Assembly: GCF_000620785.1 (NCBI RefSeq)
Contig: NZ_JIAI01000003.1
Coordinates: forward strand, 186,001-250,000
From: Actinospineispora acaciae DSM 45401
GTDB lineage: Bacteria; Actinomycetota; Actinomycetes; Mycobacteriales; Pseudonocardiaceae
Direction: 5' to 3'
DNA length: 64,000 bases
Positions 23,840 through 32,433 of the stretch are shown piece after piece. The position numbers were made by a program, and so were the translations under genes. Within the stretch, counting starts at the first letter, position 1. Each line of letters starts with the position of its first letter. Under the pieces are notes generated by a model. It saw only the letters and a list, made by a program, of their open reading frames with translations. It was not told the origin of the DNA and made no database searches.

Positions 23840-24763
23840 ATGCATCTGGTGCGGTATGCGGACCGTCAGGCCGGAGAGGTGCGGGTGGGTCTGCTCGGTG
23901 ACGACGGCGAGCTGCGCGCGGTGCCGGACGTGCGGCGGGTCGCGGACCTGTTGACGCTGTCCCGGTCCGCGTTCGACGCCGCCCTCGAACAGACCGACCG
24001 TCGGTCGGTCTCCGTGCGCGGCGGTGACGTCGTGCTGTTGCCACCGATCGACGGCCGCACCGAGCTGTGGGCCGCCGGCGTGACGTACCACCGGTCCCGG
24101 GAGGCGCGCGTCGAGGAGAGCACCGAGCGCTCGGTGTACGAGAAGGTCTACGACGCCGACCGGCCCGAGCTGTTCTTCAAGGCCCCCGCCTGGCGTGTCG
24201 TCACCGACCGCGAGCCGATCGCCGTCCGCGACGACTCCCCGCTCAACGTGCCCGAGCCCGAGCTCGCCGCGGTGGCCAACAGCGCCGGCGAGCTGGTCGG
24301 CTACCTGGTCGCCAACGACGTCAGCTCGCGCTCCATCGAGGGCGAGAACCCGCTGTACCTGCCGCAGGCCAAGATGTACGCCGGCAGCGCCGCGCTGTCC
24401 GTGGGCATCCGCCCCGCCGCCGAGCTGCCCGACGCCGCCGCCCTGCCCATCGAGATGACGGTGACCCGAAACGACCGAACCGTGTTCGAGGGCCGCACCA
24501 GCACCGCCGAGCTGCGCCGACCGCCCGCCGAGCTGCTCGAACACCTGTACCACGCGCAGCGGTTCCCGGAGGGCGCCGTGCTCTGCACCGGCACCGGCAT
24601 CGTGCCCGCGCTGGACGTGACGCTGGCCGCCGGCGACCTGGTCCGGATCACGATCGACGGGGTCGGCGAGCTGGCCAACCCGGTCGTCGAGGGCGCCGCC
24701 GCGATGGACTGGCTAATCGCCGCCGCCGACAACCCGCTCGCCCGACCGGGCGCGGCAACCTGA
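23840..24763 (+). CDS. FAH-family enzyme (2-keto-3-deoxy-pentonate dehydratase or diketo-acid hydrolase)
   Basis: The 307-residue protein has the fumarylacetoacetase fold: LWAAGVTYHRSREAR near residue 75, metal ligands in NVPEPELAAVANS near 140, and VANDVSSRSIEGENPLYLPQ near 160. NPLYLPQAKMYAGS resembles 2-keto-3-deoxy-D-arabinonate/xylonate dehydratases. Two roles fit: dehydrating 2-keto-3-deoxy-D-arabinonate to 2,5-dioxopentanoate, or cleaving 2,4-diketo-3-deoxy-L-fuconate. The next gene, an aldehyde dehydrogenase, would use dioxopentanoate, and no ketodeoxyfuconate dehydrogenase gene is present, so the first role is preferred. ATG at 23840 follows AAGGGAG. Confidence 0.75.
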   Translation: MHLVRYADRQAGEVRVGLLGDDGELRAVPDVRRVADLLTLSRSAFDAALEQTDRRSVSVRGGDVVLLPPIDGRTELWAAGVTYHRSREARVEESTERSVYEKVYDADRPELFFKAPAWRVVTDREPIAVRDDSPLNVPEPELAAVANSAGELVGYLVANDVSSRSIEGENPLYLPQAKMYAGSAALSVGIRPAAELPDAAALPIEMTVTRNDRTVFEGRTSTAELRRPPAELLEHLYHAQRFPEGAVLCTGTGIVPALDVTLAAGDLVRITIDGVGELANPVVEGAAAMDWLIAAADNPLARPGAAT

Positions 24764-24841
24764 CCGCCCGTACGAGCCCGGCCCATCCCTACCATGGGCC
24801 ACGCCGACCAACCCCCTGAGCGCGAGAGAAGGTGCGCGGCT

Positions 24842-26350
24842 GTGTCCAGCTCCGAGGTGATCGACTCCGTGCCCGAGACGACGGACGACGAGCTGAACCG
24901 GATCCTGTCCGGCGCCGCCGAGGCCGCCGGCCCGTTCGGCGCGCTGCCGCCGAAGACCCGCGCGGCCCACCTGGTCGCGGTCGCGGACGCGCTGCACGCG
25001 CACGACGACGAGCTGGTCGAGCTGGCCATCGCCGAGTCCGGGCTGCCCGACGCGAGGCTGCGCGGCGAGCTGAACCGCACGGCCGTGCAGCTGCGGCTGT
25101 TCGCCGAGGTGCTCGCCCGGGGTGCGTACCTGGACGTGGTGCTGGACGCGGCCGACCCGGACTTCGCCATCGGCCCCCGCCCCGACCTGCGCCGGGTCAA
25201 GCTGCCGATCGGGCCGGTACTGGTGTACGCGGCGAGCAACTTCCCGTTCGCGTTCAGCGTGATCGGCGGGGACAGCGCGTCCGCGCTCGCCGCCGGCTGC
25301 CCGGTCGTCCTCAAGTCCCACCCGGGGCACCCCCGGCTGTCCGCCCGCACCGGCCAGGTGGTGGCGGACGCGCTGCGCACGGCGGGCGCCCCGGACGGCG
25401 TGTTCGCGGTCATCCACGGCGACCGCCAGGGCGTCGACGCGCTGCGCGACGAGCGGATCGCGGCGGCCGCGTTCACCGGCTCGGTGGCCGGCGGGCGCGC
25501 GCTGTTCGACATCGCCGCCGCCCGGCCCAGGCCCATCCCGTTCTTCGGCGAGCTCGGCTCGAACAACCCGGTGTTCGTCACGCCGGGCGCGGTGCGGGCC
25601 CGAGGCGCCGAGATCGCGCGCGGCTACGTGGAGTCGTTCACCCTGGGCGTCGGCCAGTTCTGCACCAAGCCGGGGCTGCTGTTCCTGCCCGCCGACCACG
25701 GCCTGGAGGACGCGCTGGTCGAGGCGGTGCGCGCGGTGCCGGGCGCGCGGATGCTCACCGAGAAGGTCAGCCGGGGCTACGGCTCCCGCCACGACGCCAT
25801 CCTGGCCGCCGCCGGGGTCCGCACCCTGGTCGACGGCGGTGACCCGGACGGCCTGGCCGCCGCTCCCACGCTGGCCGCCACCGACTCCGGCACGCTGCTC
25901 GACCGGGGCGCCGACCTGCTCGACGAGGCGTTCGGGCCGCTGTCGATCGTGGTCGGCTACGACAAGGTCGACGAGCTGCCCGTGCTCGCGGCCGCGCTGG
26001 AGCCCTCCCTCACGGCCACCGTGCACCTCGACGCCGACGACCCCGCCGACACCGAGTCGGCCCGCCCGCTGGTCACCCGGCTGGCGGAACAGGCCGGCCG
26101 GGTGCTGTTCAACGGCTGGCCGACCGGCGTCGCGGTGACCCCCGCGATGCACCACGGCGGCCCCTACCCGTCCACCACCGCGCCGCTGCACACCTCCGTC
26201 GGCTCGCGGGCCATCGACCGGTTCCTGCGCCCCGTGGTGTTCCAGAACGCCCCCGCCGCGCTGCTGCCCGACGCGCTGCGCGACGACAACCCGCTGGGCC
26301 TGCCCCGCGAGACCAACCCGGCCGGCGAGTCCCGCACCTGGGGCTCCTGA
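24842..26350 (+). CDS. Aldehyde dehydrogenase (NADP+), 2,5-dioxovalerate dehydrogenase type
   Basis: The 502-residue protein is an aldehyde dehydrogenase with the glutamate in FFGELGSNNPVF near residue 240 and the nucleophilic cysteine in LGVGQFCTKPG near 275. This FGELGSxNP/GQFCTxPG pattern is typical of alpha-ketoglutaric semialdehyde dehydrogenases that close the Weimberg-type pentose routes. With the dehydratase and FAH genes it would deliver 2-oxoglutarate. GTG at 24842 follows GAGAAGG. It is the last gene of the MFS operon and converges on the HAD gene. Confidence 0.8.
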   Translation: MSSSEVIDSVPETTDDELNRILSGAAEAAGPFGALPPKTRAAHLVAVADALHAHDDELVELAIAESGLPDARLRGELNRTAVQLRLFAEVLARGAYLDVVLDAADPDFAIGPRPDLRRVKLPIGPVLVYAASNFPFAFSVIGGDSASALAAGCPVVLKSHPGHPRLSARTGQVVADALRTAGAPDGVFAVIHGDRQGVDALRDERIAAAAFTGSVAGGRALFDIAAARPRPIPFFGELGSNNPVFVTPGAVRARGAEIARGYVESFTLGVGQFCTKPGLLFLPADHGLEDALVEAVRAVPGARMLTEKVSRGYGSRHDAILAAAGVRTLVDGGDPDGLAAAPTLAATDSGTLLDRGADLLDEAFGPLSIVVGYDKVDELPVLAAALEPSLTATVHLDADDPADTESARPLVTRLAEQAGRVLFNGWPTGVAVTPAMHHGGPYPSTTAPLHTSVGSRAIDRFLRPVVFQNAPAALLPDALRDDNPLGLPRETNPAGESRTWGS

Positions 26351-26353
26351 CCG

Positions 26354-27064
26354 CTACGCCGAGCCCCGCACCGCCCGGACCAGCCGCGCGGTGTCCGTCA
26401 GGTCCTCGAACACGGTGGCCGCGCCGGCCGCGCGCAGGTCGGCGGCGCTGCTCGCGCCGGTGGCGACGGCGATCGCCCGCGCCCCGGCCGCGGCGGCCGC
26501 CGCCACGTCGAGCGGGGTGTCCCCGATCAAGACGGTGTCCTCCGGCGCGATGGCCAGGTCGGCAAGGCCCAGGGCCGCCTCGGCGCGGCGCGCGGCCATG
26601 GACACCAGCCGCCAGCGTTCCGCGTGGTCCATGCCGAAGGCGCCGCTGGCCAGGTCGAGGCGGTCGGCCAGCCCGAGCGAGGACAGCTTGACCAGCGCGA
26701 TGGGCCGCATGTTGCCGGTCAGCACGGACTGGTGGACGTCCGCGAGCCGGCCCAGCTCGCGCAGCGCCTCCAGCGCGCCGGGAAGCACCCGGCCGTTGCC
26801 GGGGACCTGCGCCGAGCGTGCCGCGTACTCCTCGCCGACCGCCGTGCCGACGCGGTCCACCATCTCCTCGGACGGCTCCAGCGCGTGCAGGTGAAACGTT
26901 TCAGCGATGATCGCGCGGTCGGTGCGGCCGGCCATCGGAGCCAGGCGGGTGAGCCGAACCCCGGTGACCCGCTCGAACCCGACCGCGTACGCCTCCCTGC
27001 TCACGTTGCGCACCTCGAGCAGCGTGTGGTCGAGGTCCCACAGCACGAGCAGCACGGGACGCAA
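26354..27064 (-). CDS. HAD-family phosphatase
   Basis: The 236-residue protein has the HAD motifs LWDLDHTLLE near residue 8 (nucleophile and acid aspartates), SVLTGNM near 113, a lysine in VKLSSLGLA, and VLIGDTPLDVAAAAAAG near 175-190. A helical cap between residues 15 and 90 is of the phosphoglycolate-phosphatase/beta-phosphoglucomutase kind. The substrate is unknown. It lies three bases from the convergent aldehyde dehydrogenase stop. Confidence 0.75.
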   Translation of the reverse strand: MRPVLLVLWDLDHTLLEVRNVSREAYAVGFERVTGVRLTRLAPMAGRTDRAIIAETFHLHALEPSEEMVDRVGTAVGEEYAARSAQVPGNGRVLPGALEALRELGRLADVHQSVLTGNMRPIALVKLSSLGLADRLDLASGAFGMDHAERWRLVSMAARRAEAALGLADLAIAPEDTVLIGDTPLDVAAAAAAGARAIAVATGASSAADLRAAGAATVFEDLTDTARLVRAVRGSA

Positions 27065-27074
27065 TCTTAAGCGG

Positions 27075-27662
27075 TCAGGGCGTTCGGATCGCCTTGCCGA
27101 TCGCGCCGGCGATGGCCAGCGCCAGGGTGTGCGTCACGGTGATGGAGAAGATCACGTCGTGGTCGCCCCTGGTCACCTCGACGGTGCCGTAGATGTCGCC
27201 GCCGAACTGGCCGATGTGCAGGTTGCCCTGGCGGTCGAACTCGGTCGGGGTGATGTCGAGCGCCGTCCTGATCCGGTCGACCATGATCATCCGGTTCGCC
27301 GCGACGGTGTCCTGGACGATCTTGTGCGTCTGGATCGCGGCCAGGCTGGCGCGGGCGGGCGGCAGCAGCCGCCGGGTGATCTCGGTGGCCATCGCCTCGG
27401 CGTTCTTGGACCCGGACATGTTGATCTCGTGTCGCCGCTCGATGCCGTCGGGCACGTACCCGTCCAGCGCGTGCGGCACGCGCCAGGAGACGTTGACGTA
27501 GCCGTCGGCGCGCTCGACCAGCGCGAGCGACATGCCGTCCGGCCCCCGGAGCTCGGCCTCACGCGGCGAGACCGAGCCGAGGGAGTCGGACGCCGCCGTC
27601 CATGTGCCGCCGCCTTCCAGTCGCGTCGCGATCTGTGCGGCCCGCTGTAACGCAGTGATCAT
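27075..27662 (-). CDS. Hypothetical protein, 195 residues, with C-terminal hydrophobic helix
   Basis: I do not recognise the family. The protein has a mixed N-terminal domain (EAELRGPDGMSLALVERADG, NVSWRVPHALDGYVPD), a helical centre and a beta-rich end (GQFGGDIYGTVEVTRGDHDV) followed by an alanine-rich hydrophobic helix (HTLALAIAGAIGKAI). It could be an ESX/secretion-linked or cell-surface-associated protein, but nothing nearby supports that. ATG at 27662 is used. It stands ten bases before the HAD gene and is probably co-transcribed with it. Confidence 0.5.
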   Translation of the reverse strand: MITALQRAAQIATRLEGGGTWTAASDSLGSVSPREAELRGPDGMSLALVERADGYVNVSWRVPHALDGYVPDGIERRHEINMSGSKNAEAMATEITRRLLPPARASLAAIQTHKIVQDTVAANRMIMVDRIRTALDITPTEFDRQGNLHIGQFGGDIYGTVEVTRGDHDVIFSITVTHTLALAIAGAIGKAIRTP

Positions 27663-28184
27663 CGATCCGGGTTCACTCCATCGGTCCGGGTCCGCGCGGC
27701 GGCGGGCGCCAGCCGTCGGCCCGGGCAGGGGTGAGCGCGGGCAATGACGAGCGGGGGGGCATGGGTCGGGCGGGTGAGGCGTGAGCAGCCCGTGTGCGTT
27801 TCGATCGTGGGGTACGGGCAACGTAGAACGCTCAAGTATGTGGGACATCGGGGAACAATCAGGGTTCCCCGATCCCCGCATCTGGGTGACGGACGCTTAG
27901 CCCATTAGGGGCATCCGGGCTTCGGATGAGCGTTACCCCTAATTTCGGACCTAATCGGAAGCCCAAGCCTCGCTAAACGTCGCCTCACGTCGTGACGGTT
28001 GAGGCGAACGCGCCACAAGTGGCCGGTGAGTCGCTCTTACCGTCCGTTTAGATGTGAAGTAGGTCACGAACCAGCCGGCCGATCTACGCCGCGCGGGGGT
28101 CGGTAGGTCACGGTTAGGTGACGCCGGACACGTCGACACGGCCGGCGTCCCCCTCATCGTCGCGGGCGAGGAAGTGAAGAGCGC
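27663..28184. other. 522-bp intergenic region with two hairpins and a CRP-like site
   Basis: No gene is supported in this divergent gap. It is AT-richer than the surroundings between about 27780 and 28080. ATCGGGGAAC (27847-27856) pairs with GTTCCCCGAT (27864-27873). TTAGGGG (27905-27911) pairs with CCCCTAA (27936-27942) and encloses CATCCG/CGGATG (27912-27917, 27923-27928). GTAGGTCACG occurs at 28059-28068 and again at 28103-28112, with a similar GTTAGGTGACG directly after. These suggest complex control of one or both flanking genes. Confidence 0.5.
28053..28068 (+). promoter_or_regulatory. CRP/GlxR-like site
   Basis: TGTGAAGTAGGTCACG fits TGTGA-N6-TCACR, the binding pattern of cAMP-receptor proteins, which actinobacteria share. 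It lies about 117 bases before the deacetylase start. Binding has not been tested and one such match in 64 kb could be chance. Confidence 0.45.
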
Positions 28185-29309
28185 ATGGGCACTGGCTGGG
28201 TGTGGCACGAGCTGTACGGGTGGCACGACACCGGAAAGGCGGCCGGGTTCATGACCGGCCCGGGTCTGCAGCCGTTCGGCCACTTCGAGTCGCCGGAGTC
28301 CAAGACGCGGTTCGCCTCGCTGGTCGAGGTGTCCGGGATGCTCGACCACCTCGTCCGGGTGCCGGCGCGGCCGGCCACCGAGGCGGACCTGCTGCGGGTG
28401 CACGCCGAGGAGCACCTGGCCAGCATGCGCGAGCAGAGCGCCGACCCGCGCGGCGGGGACATGGGCGACGGGCTTTCGCCGTTCGGGCACGGCGGTTACG
28501 ACATCGCGCGCTGGGCGGCCGGCGGCACCATGGCGGCGGTGCGGGCGGTGCTCGGCGGCCAGGTCGAGAACGCCTACGCGCTGGTCCGCCCGCCCGGCCA
28601 CCACGCGGTGCCGGAGCGGGGCATGGGCTTCTGCATGTTCGCCAACATCGGCGTGGCGATCCGCTACGCCCAGGCCGAGCTGGGGCTGCGCCGGGTCGCG
28701 GTGGTGGACTGGGACGTGCACCACGGCAACGGCACCGAGGCGGTGTTCGCCGCCGACCCGGACGTGCTGACCGTCTCGCTGCACCAGGACGGCAACTTCC
28801 CGCCGGACAGCGGCACGATCGGCGACCGGGGTCAGGGAGACGGGTACGGCAGCGCGCTGAACGTCCCGCTGCCGGCCGGATCCGGGCGCGGCGCCTACCT
28901 CCACGCCATGGACCGGGTGGTGCTGCCCGCCGTCCGGGCGTTCCACCCCGAGCTGGTCATGGTGGCCAGCGGGTTCGACTCGGCCAACGGCGACCCGCTG
29001 GGCCGGATGATGCTCACTTCCGGCGTCTACGCCGAGATGACGCGGCGGCTGATGGACCTGGCCGGCGAGCTGTGCGGCGGCCGGCTGGTGATCAGCCACG
29101 AGGGCGGCTACTCCCCGGTCTACGTGCCGTTCTGCGGACTGGCCGTGCTGGAGACCCTGACCGGGCACAAGACCGGGGTGGACGACCCGTACGAGCCGAT
29201 CTGGTCGCGCTGGCCGGGCCAGGAGCTGGCGGATCACCAGCGGGCGGTGGTGGACGCGGTCGCCGAGCTGCTCGCCGAGGTACCGAGGCCAACGCTGTCC
29301 GACCGGTGA
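28185..29309 (+). CDS. Histone-deacetylase-fold amidohydrolase (class II / acetylpolyamine type)
   Basis: The 374-residue protein has the zinc hydrolase motifs of the arginase/deacetylase fold: RPPGHHAVPERGMGFC near residue 130, VVDWDVHHGNGTEAVF near 172 (Asp and His zinc ligands) and SGFDSANGDPLG near 260 (third ligand). Bacterial relatives remove acetyl groups from polyamines or other small amines. The next two genes encode a small membrane protein and a sodium:solute symporter, so it may process an imported acetylated amine. The start follows a GAGGAAG-type site. Confidence 0.8.
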   Translation: MGTGWVWHELYGWHDTGKAAGFMTGPGLQPFGHFESPESKTRFASLVEVSGMLDHLVRVPARPATEADLLRVHAEEHLASMREQSADPRGGDMGDGLSPFGHGGYDIARWAAGGTMAAVRAVLGGQVENAYALVRPPGHHAVPERGMGFCMFANIGVAIRYAQAELGLRRVAVVDWDVHHGNGTEAVFAADPDVLTVSLHQDGNFPPDSGTIGDRGQGDGYGSALNVPLPAGSGRGAYLHAMDRVVLPAVRAFHPELVMVASGFDSANGDPLGRMMLTSGVYAEMTRRLMDLAGELCGGRLVISHEGGYSPVYVPFCGLAVLETLTGHKTGVDDPYEPIWSRWPGQELADHQRAVVDAVAELLAEVPRPTLSDR

Positions 29310-29322
29310 GGAGGCCGCCCCC

Positions 29323-29550
29323 ATGACCCGACCCAAGCCCCGGAGGACCAAGCACCTGGTGTTGGGCGCGGTGTGCGCCGTGGCCGCGGTGGCCGCCATG
29401 TTCCCGCCGGTGTACCTCGCGGCCAGCGGTCGGGAGAGCTTCCTCGGGCTGCCCCGCTCGCTGGCCTACTTCGTGCTGGTCGGCCTGTTCGTCACGGCCA
29501 CCGTGGTCGGCCTGTACCTGGCCGAGGAGAAGCGGGGCGACGTGGAATGA
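29323..29550 (+). CDS. Small membrane protein partnering a solute symporter
   Basis: The 75-residue protein has two hydrophobic helices (LVLGAVCAVAAVAAMFPPVY and LAYFVLVGLFVTATVVGLYL) with a basic N-terminus. Small proteins of this DUF3311-like kind often precede SSS-family transporter genes and are thought to assist them. The start follows GAGGAGG, and the stop overlaps the symporter start by four bases (ATGA). Confidence 0.7.
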   Translation: MTRPKPRRTKHLVLGAVCAVAAVAAMFPPVYLAASGRESFLGLPRSLAYFVLVGLFVTATVVGLYLAEEKRGDVE

Positions 29551-31055
29551 GCGTGCTCATCACGTACGGCTCGCTGGCGGTGTTCTTCGCGCTGGTGATC
29601 TGGATCCTGCACGTCGCCGGCCGTCAGGACGACACCTTCACCGACTACGCCGTGGGAGGGCGCGCGTTCGGCGCCGTCTACCAGGCCAGCTCGTTCCTCA
29701 ACACCTGGTGGCCGGGCACGATCTTCATCGGGTTCGCCGGGCTGAGCGCGGCGTCCGGGGTGGTCGGCTTCTACGCGCTGTCCTACAGCCTGCTGACCGT
29801 GCTCGTGATGTACGGGATGTCGCGGCGGGTGTGGGTGTGGGGATCGCGGTTCGGGCTGCGCACCCAGTCCGACCTGTTCGCGCTGCGGTTCGACTCGCGG
29901 CACATCCGCACCGTGGTGGCGGTGATCGGGATCGTCTCCGGGTTCCCCTGGCTGGTGCTGGGGCTGCAGGCGATGGGCGTGGTGCTCGACCGGCTCTCGT
30001 TCGGGCACATCTCGTACAACGCGGCGGTGCTTGCCGGCATCGTGGTGCTGGCGGTGCGGCAGGTCTGGACGATCCGGATGGGCATGCGCGGCGTGGTGAT
30101 CACCGACCTGTTCCAGGGCGCGGTGGCCTACCTCGGAGGCATCCTGTTGATCATCGCGCTGCTGGTCTGGCTGGTGGTCGAGCGCGGGGCGTCGTTCGAT
30201 GCGCTGCCCGACGAGTACTTCACGATCCCCGGCGCGGCGGACGGCGGGCCCGGGCCGTTCTACCTGTTCTCGCTGGTGTTCTCCGGCGCGCTGGGCGGCT
30301 GGTGCTGGCCGGGGATCTTCGTGCGGCTCTACACCGCGAACGGGGTCCGCTCGCTCAAGCGCTCGGCGTTCCTGGGCACCCCGGTGTCGTTCCTGTTCTA
30401 CGGGCTGCTCACGGTCATGGCGATGCTGGCGGCCACCATGCCGGCGGTGCGCGCGGACCCGGAGGGGGTGTGGTTCACCACCGCCGAGGCGGCCATGGGC
30501 GCGGTCGGGCTGGCGTTCGCCGGCGTGATCGTCTTCGCCGCCACCATGGGGTACACCGACGGCACCATCCAGAGCTCGGGCGCGCAGTTCGCGAACGACA
30601 TCGTGGGCAACTACGCGCGGCTGTCCGACCGGCGGATGGTGCTGGTCGCCAAGCTCGGCATGGTGGTCTACGTGCTGGTCGCCGCCGTGGTGGCCACCGT
30701 CAAGCTGCCCGCGCTGTACACCCTGGCCGTGCTCAGCTACCAGGGCATCATCCAGCTCGCGGTGCCGCAGTTCCTGGGCATCTTCTGGCGGCGGGGCAAC
30801 AAGTACGGCGCGTTCGCCGGCATGCTGGTCGGGTTCGGGCTGGCCATCGTGCTGGAGGCGGCCTGGCCGACCTCGCTGCCCTGGGCCGGTGGGCTCACGT
30901 CCGGGATCGTGGCGCTCGCGGTGAACCTGGTGATCTACGTGGCCTGCGCATACCTGATCCCGGCCGGGGAACGCGACCGGCAGCGGGTGGGCGGGCTGTT
31001 CCACAGCATCTGGGCGCCGCGCGAGCCGTCCGCCGCCACCGTCCCTCAGCCCTGA
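29547..31055 (+). CDS. Sodium:solute symporter family transporter
   Basis: The 502-residue membrane protein has about 13 predicted helices and SSS-family features: FTDYAVGGRAFGAVYQASSF near residue 35, then NTWWPGTIFIGFAG, GMRGVVITDLFQG and ANDIVGNYAR. It takes up an organic solute with sodium; the substrate is not evident. It is translationally coupled to the small membrane protein and lies in an operon with the deacetylase. Its last ten bases overlap the convergent membrane protein gene. Confidence 0.8.
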   Translation: MSVLITYGSLAVFFALVIWILHVAGRQDDTFTDYAVGGRAFGAVYQASSFLNTWWPGTIFIGFAGLSAASGVVGFYALSYSLLTVLVMYGMSRRVWVWGSRFGLRTQSDLFALRFDSRHIRTVVAVIGIVSGFPWLVLGLQAMGVVLDRLSFGHISYNAAVLAGIVVLAVRQVWTIRMGMRGVVITDLFQGAVAYLGGILLIIALLVWLVVERGASFDALPDEYFTIPGAADGGPGPFYLFSLVFSGALGGWCWPGIFVRLYTANGVRSLKRSAFLGTPVSFLFYGLLTVMAMLAATMPAVRADPEGVWFTTAEAAMGAVGLAFAGVIVFAATMGYTDGTIQSSGAQFANDIVGNYARLSDRRMVLVAKLGMVVYVLVAAVVATVKLPALYTLAVLSYQGIIQLAVPQFLGIFWRRGNKYGAFAGMLVGFGLAIVLEAAWPTSLPWAGGLTSGIVALAVNLVIYVACAYLIPAGERDRQRVGGLFHSIWAPREPSAATVPQP

Positions 31056-31360
31056 CCACCCGGCGGCGCTATCAGCAGCGCGACCAGCACGGCGAGCACC
31101 ACCCAGCCGGCCACCGTCAGCACTGCCGCGAGCCCGAGCCGCCGCCTGATCGCGGCCACGATCCCGGCCACCCCTGCCAGCGCGCACAGCAACGGTGCCA
31201 CCGCGTACCCCGCGCCGAGCAGCCAGGCCTGCCGCTCGGGCGGGGCCGACTCCCCGGAGATCCCGGCGAGCAGCAGCGCCATCGCCAGCACGTACAGGGC
31301 GCTCAGCGTGCCCGCCGCCGCCAGCGCCGCCGCACCCACGATCGTCACAGTCCTGCCCAC
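31046..31360 (-). CDS. Hypothetical membrane protein, 104 residues
   Basis: Three hydrophobic helices are visible (TVTIVGAAALAAAGTLSALY, LLGAGYAVAPLLCALAGVAG and LAAVLTVAGWVVLAVLVALL) separated by short polar loops. I do not recognise a family. The gene overlaps the end of the symporter gene by ten bases and has a 208-base upstream gap containing direct repeats that may be its control region. Confidence 0.5.
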   Translation of the reverse strand: MGRTVTIVGAAALAAAGTLSALYVLAMALLLAGISGESAPPERQAWLLGAGYAVAPLLCALAGVAGIVAAIRRRLGLAAVLTVAGWVVLAVLVALLIAPPGGQG

Positions 31361-31500
31361 GCACGGAAGTTTGCCGTGATCGCGCCCTCGGAAACCTCGG
31401 CACGCCGGTCGTCACGCCGCGGGGGCGGCCAGCACCACGCCACGGACCAGACCGACCGTCTACCACGGTGGACGGCCGAGACGGCGTGACCGACCGCCCC

Positions 31501-31525
31501 GTCCGTCCGTCCGCCCGTCCGTCCG
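31501..31525. repeat. GTCC simple-sequence tract
   Basis: GTCC is repeated in two imperfect runs with one CCC interruption. This is a low-complexity tract in a gene-free stretch and could vary in length by slippage. Confidence 0.5.
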
Positions 31526-31535
31526 CTCGCGCGAG

Positions 31536-31569
31536 TAGAACGATCTATCAAGCGCTAGAACGATCTATC
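31536..31569. repeat. Two 14-bp direct repeats at 20-bp period
   Basis: TAGAACGATCTATC occurs at 31536-31549 and 31556-31569. Each contains the near-palindrome TAGAACGATCTA (10 of 12 positions symmetric), a shape common for TetR-type operators. The two-turn spacing suggests cooperative binding. The second copy reaches the stop codon of the lactonase-like gene; the nearest downstream start on that strand is the membrane protein at 31360. Confidence 0.5.
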
Positions 31570-32348
31570 TACTTCCCGAACGGCGCCTTGGCCAGGACGC
31601 GGCCGTCGTGGCTGGGGATGACCTCGCAGTCCAGGGCGGCCATCCGCTCGAACGTCTCGTAGTAGTCGAACAGGCTGGTGTGGATGGTGGCCGGCACGCT
31701 GTCGCGCCAGTCCGAGGCGTTCCAGTTGTCGTACACGCCGATCGTGTCGCCGGCGATCAGGTAACGCCCGGTGTCCGTATCGACGACGACCCCCTGCGAG
31801 CCTGGGCTGTGGCCGGGCAGCGGCACGACCGTCACCCCAGGGGCGATCTCGGCCTCGCCGTCGAGGGTCTCGGTGCGGTCCCAGGCGACCATCCACGGCG
31901 CCTGCAGGCCGGGCAGCTTCTCGTAGGCGCGCAGGTGGATCGGCAGCGGGTTGATGGCGTACTCCAGCTCCTTGCGCTGCACCAGCACGTGCGCGTTGCG
32001 GAACAGCGCGTTGTTCGAGCAGTGGTCCCAGTGCAGGTGGGTGTTCACCACGATCTCGACGTCGTCGGCCTCGACGCCGTGGCGGCGCAGCACGGTGGCC
32101 GGCTCGGACTCGTCGTCGCGCACGAACTTGTACGGGTGGTGGGTGGTGACGTACTCGGGCGAGAGCGTCCCGGTGTCCACCACGATCGGCGAGTCGCCGC
32201 CCTCGATGACGAACATGTAGACGCTGACGTCGATGCGGTCCTCCCGGCCCTGGGCGTAGAGCACGTTCGCCATCGACACGTCCTCGTTGCGGCCGACGTA
32301 GAGCGGCGTGATCGTCAAAGGCTGAGTCTTATTCGAAGGATTGTTCAC
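31569..32348 (-). CDS. Metallo-beta-lactamase-fold hydrolase (lactonase-like)
   Basis: The 259-residue protein has the MBL metal motif VVNTHLHWDHCSNN near residue 102 (HxHxDH with W), further ligands in PLPGHSPGSQGVVVD near 175 and AGDTIGVYDNW near 195, and VIPSHDG near 245. This order fits N-acyl-homoserine-lactonase-like members of the fold, but many of these act on other lactones. GTG at 32348 is used. It follows the Ldh-family gene by 85 bases in the same direction and may be the last gene of the ABC-transporter operon. Confidence 0.7.
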   Translation of the reverse strand: MNNPSNKTQPLTITPLYVGRNEDVSMANVLYAQGREDRIDVSVYMFVIEGGDSPIVVDTGTLSPEYVTTHHPYKFVRDDESEPATVLRRHGVEADDVEIVVNTHLHWDHCSNNALFRNAHVLVQRKELEYAINPLPIHLRAYEKLPGLQAPWMVAWDRTETLDGEAEIAPGVTVVPLPGHSPGSQGVVVDTDTGRYLIAGDTIGVYDNWNASDWRDSVPATIHTSLFDYYETFERMAALDCEVIPSHDGRVLAKAPFGK

Positions 32349-32433
32349 GAATCGCCTCCGGCGATGAAACCGCTTGATCCAGCCACTCGGACGAGCCTTC
32401 GGCCCGCCCTCGCGTCAGGAGCGTGAACAACTC

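Noticed and set aside
31501..31525. Short repeats as a CRISPR array
   Set aside because: GTCC units are a simple tetranucleotide tract with no spacers.
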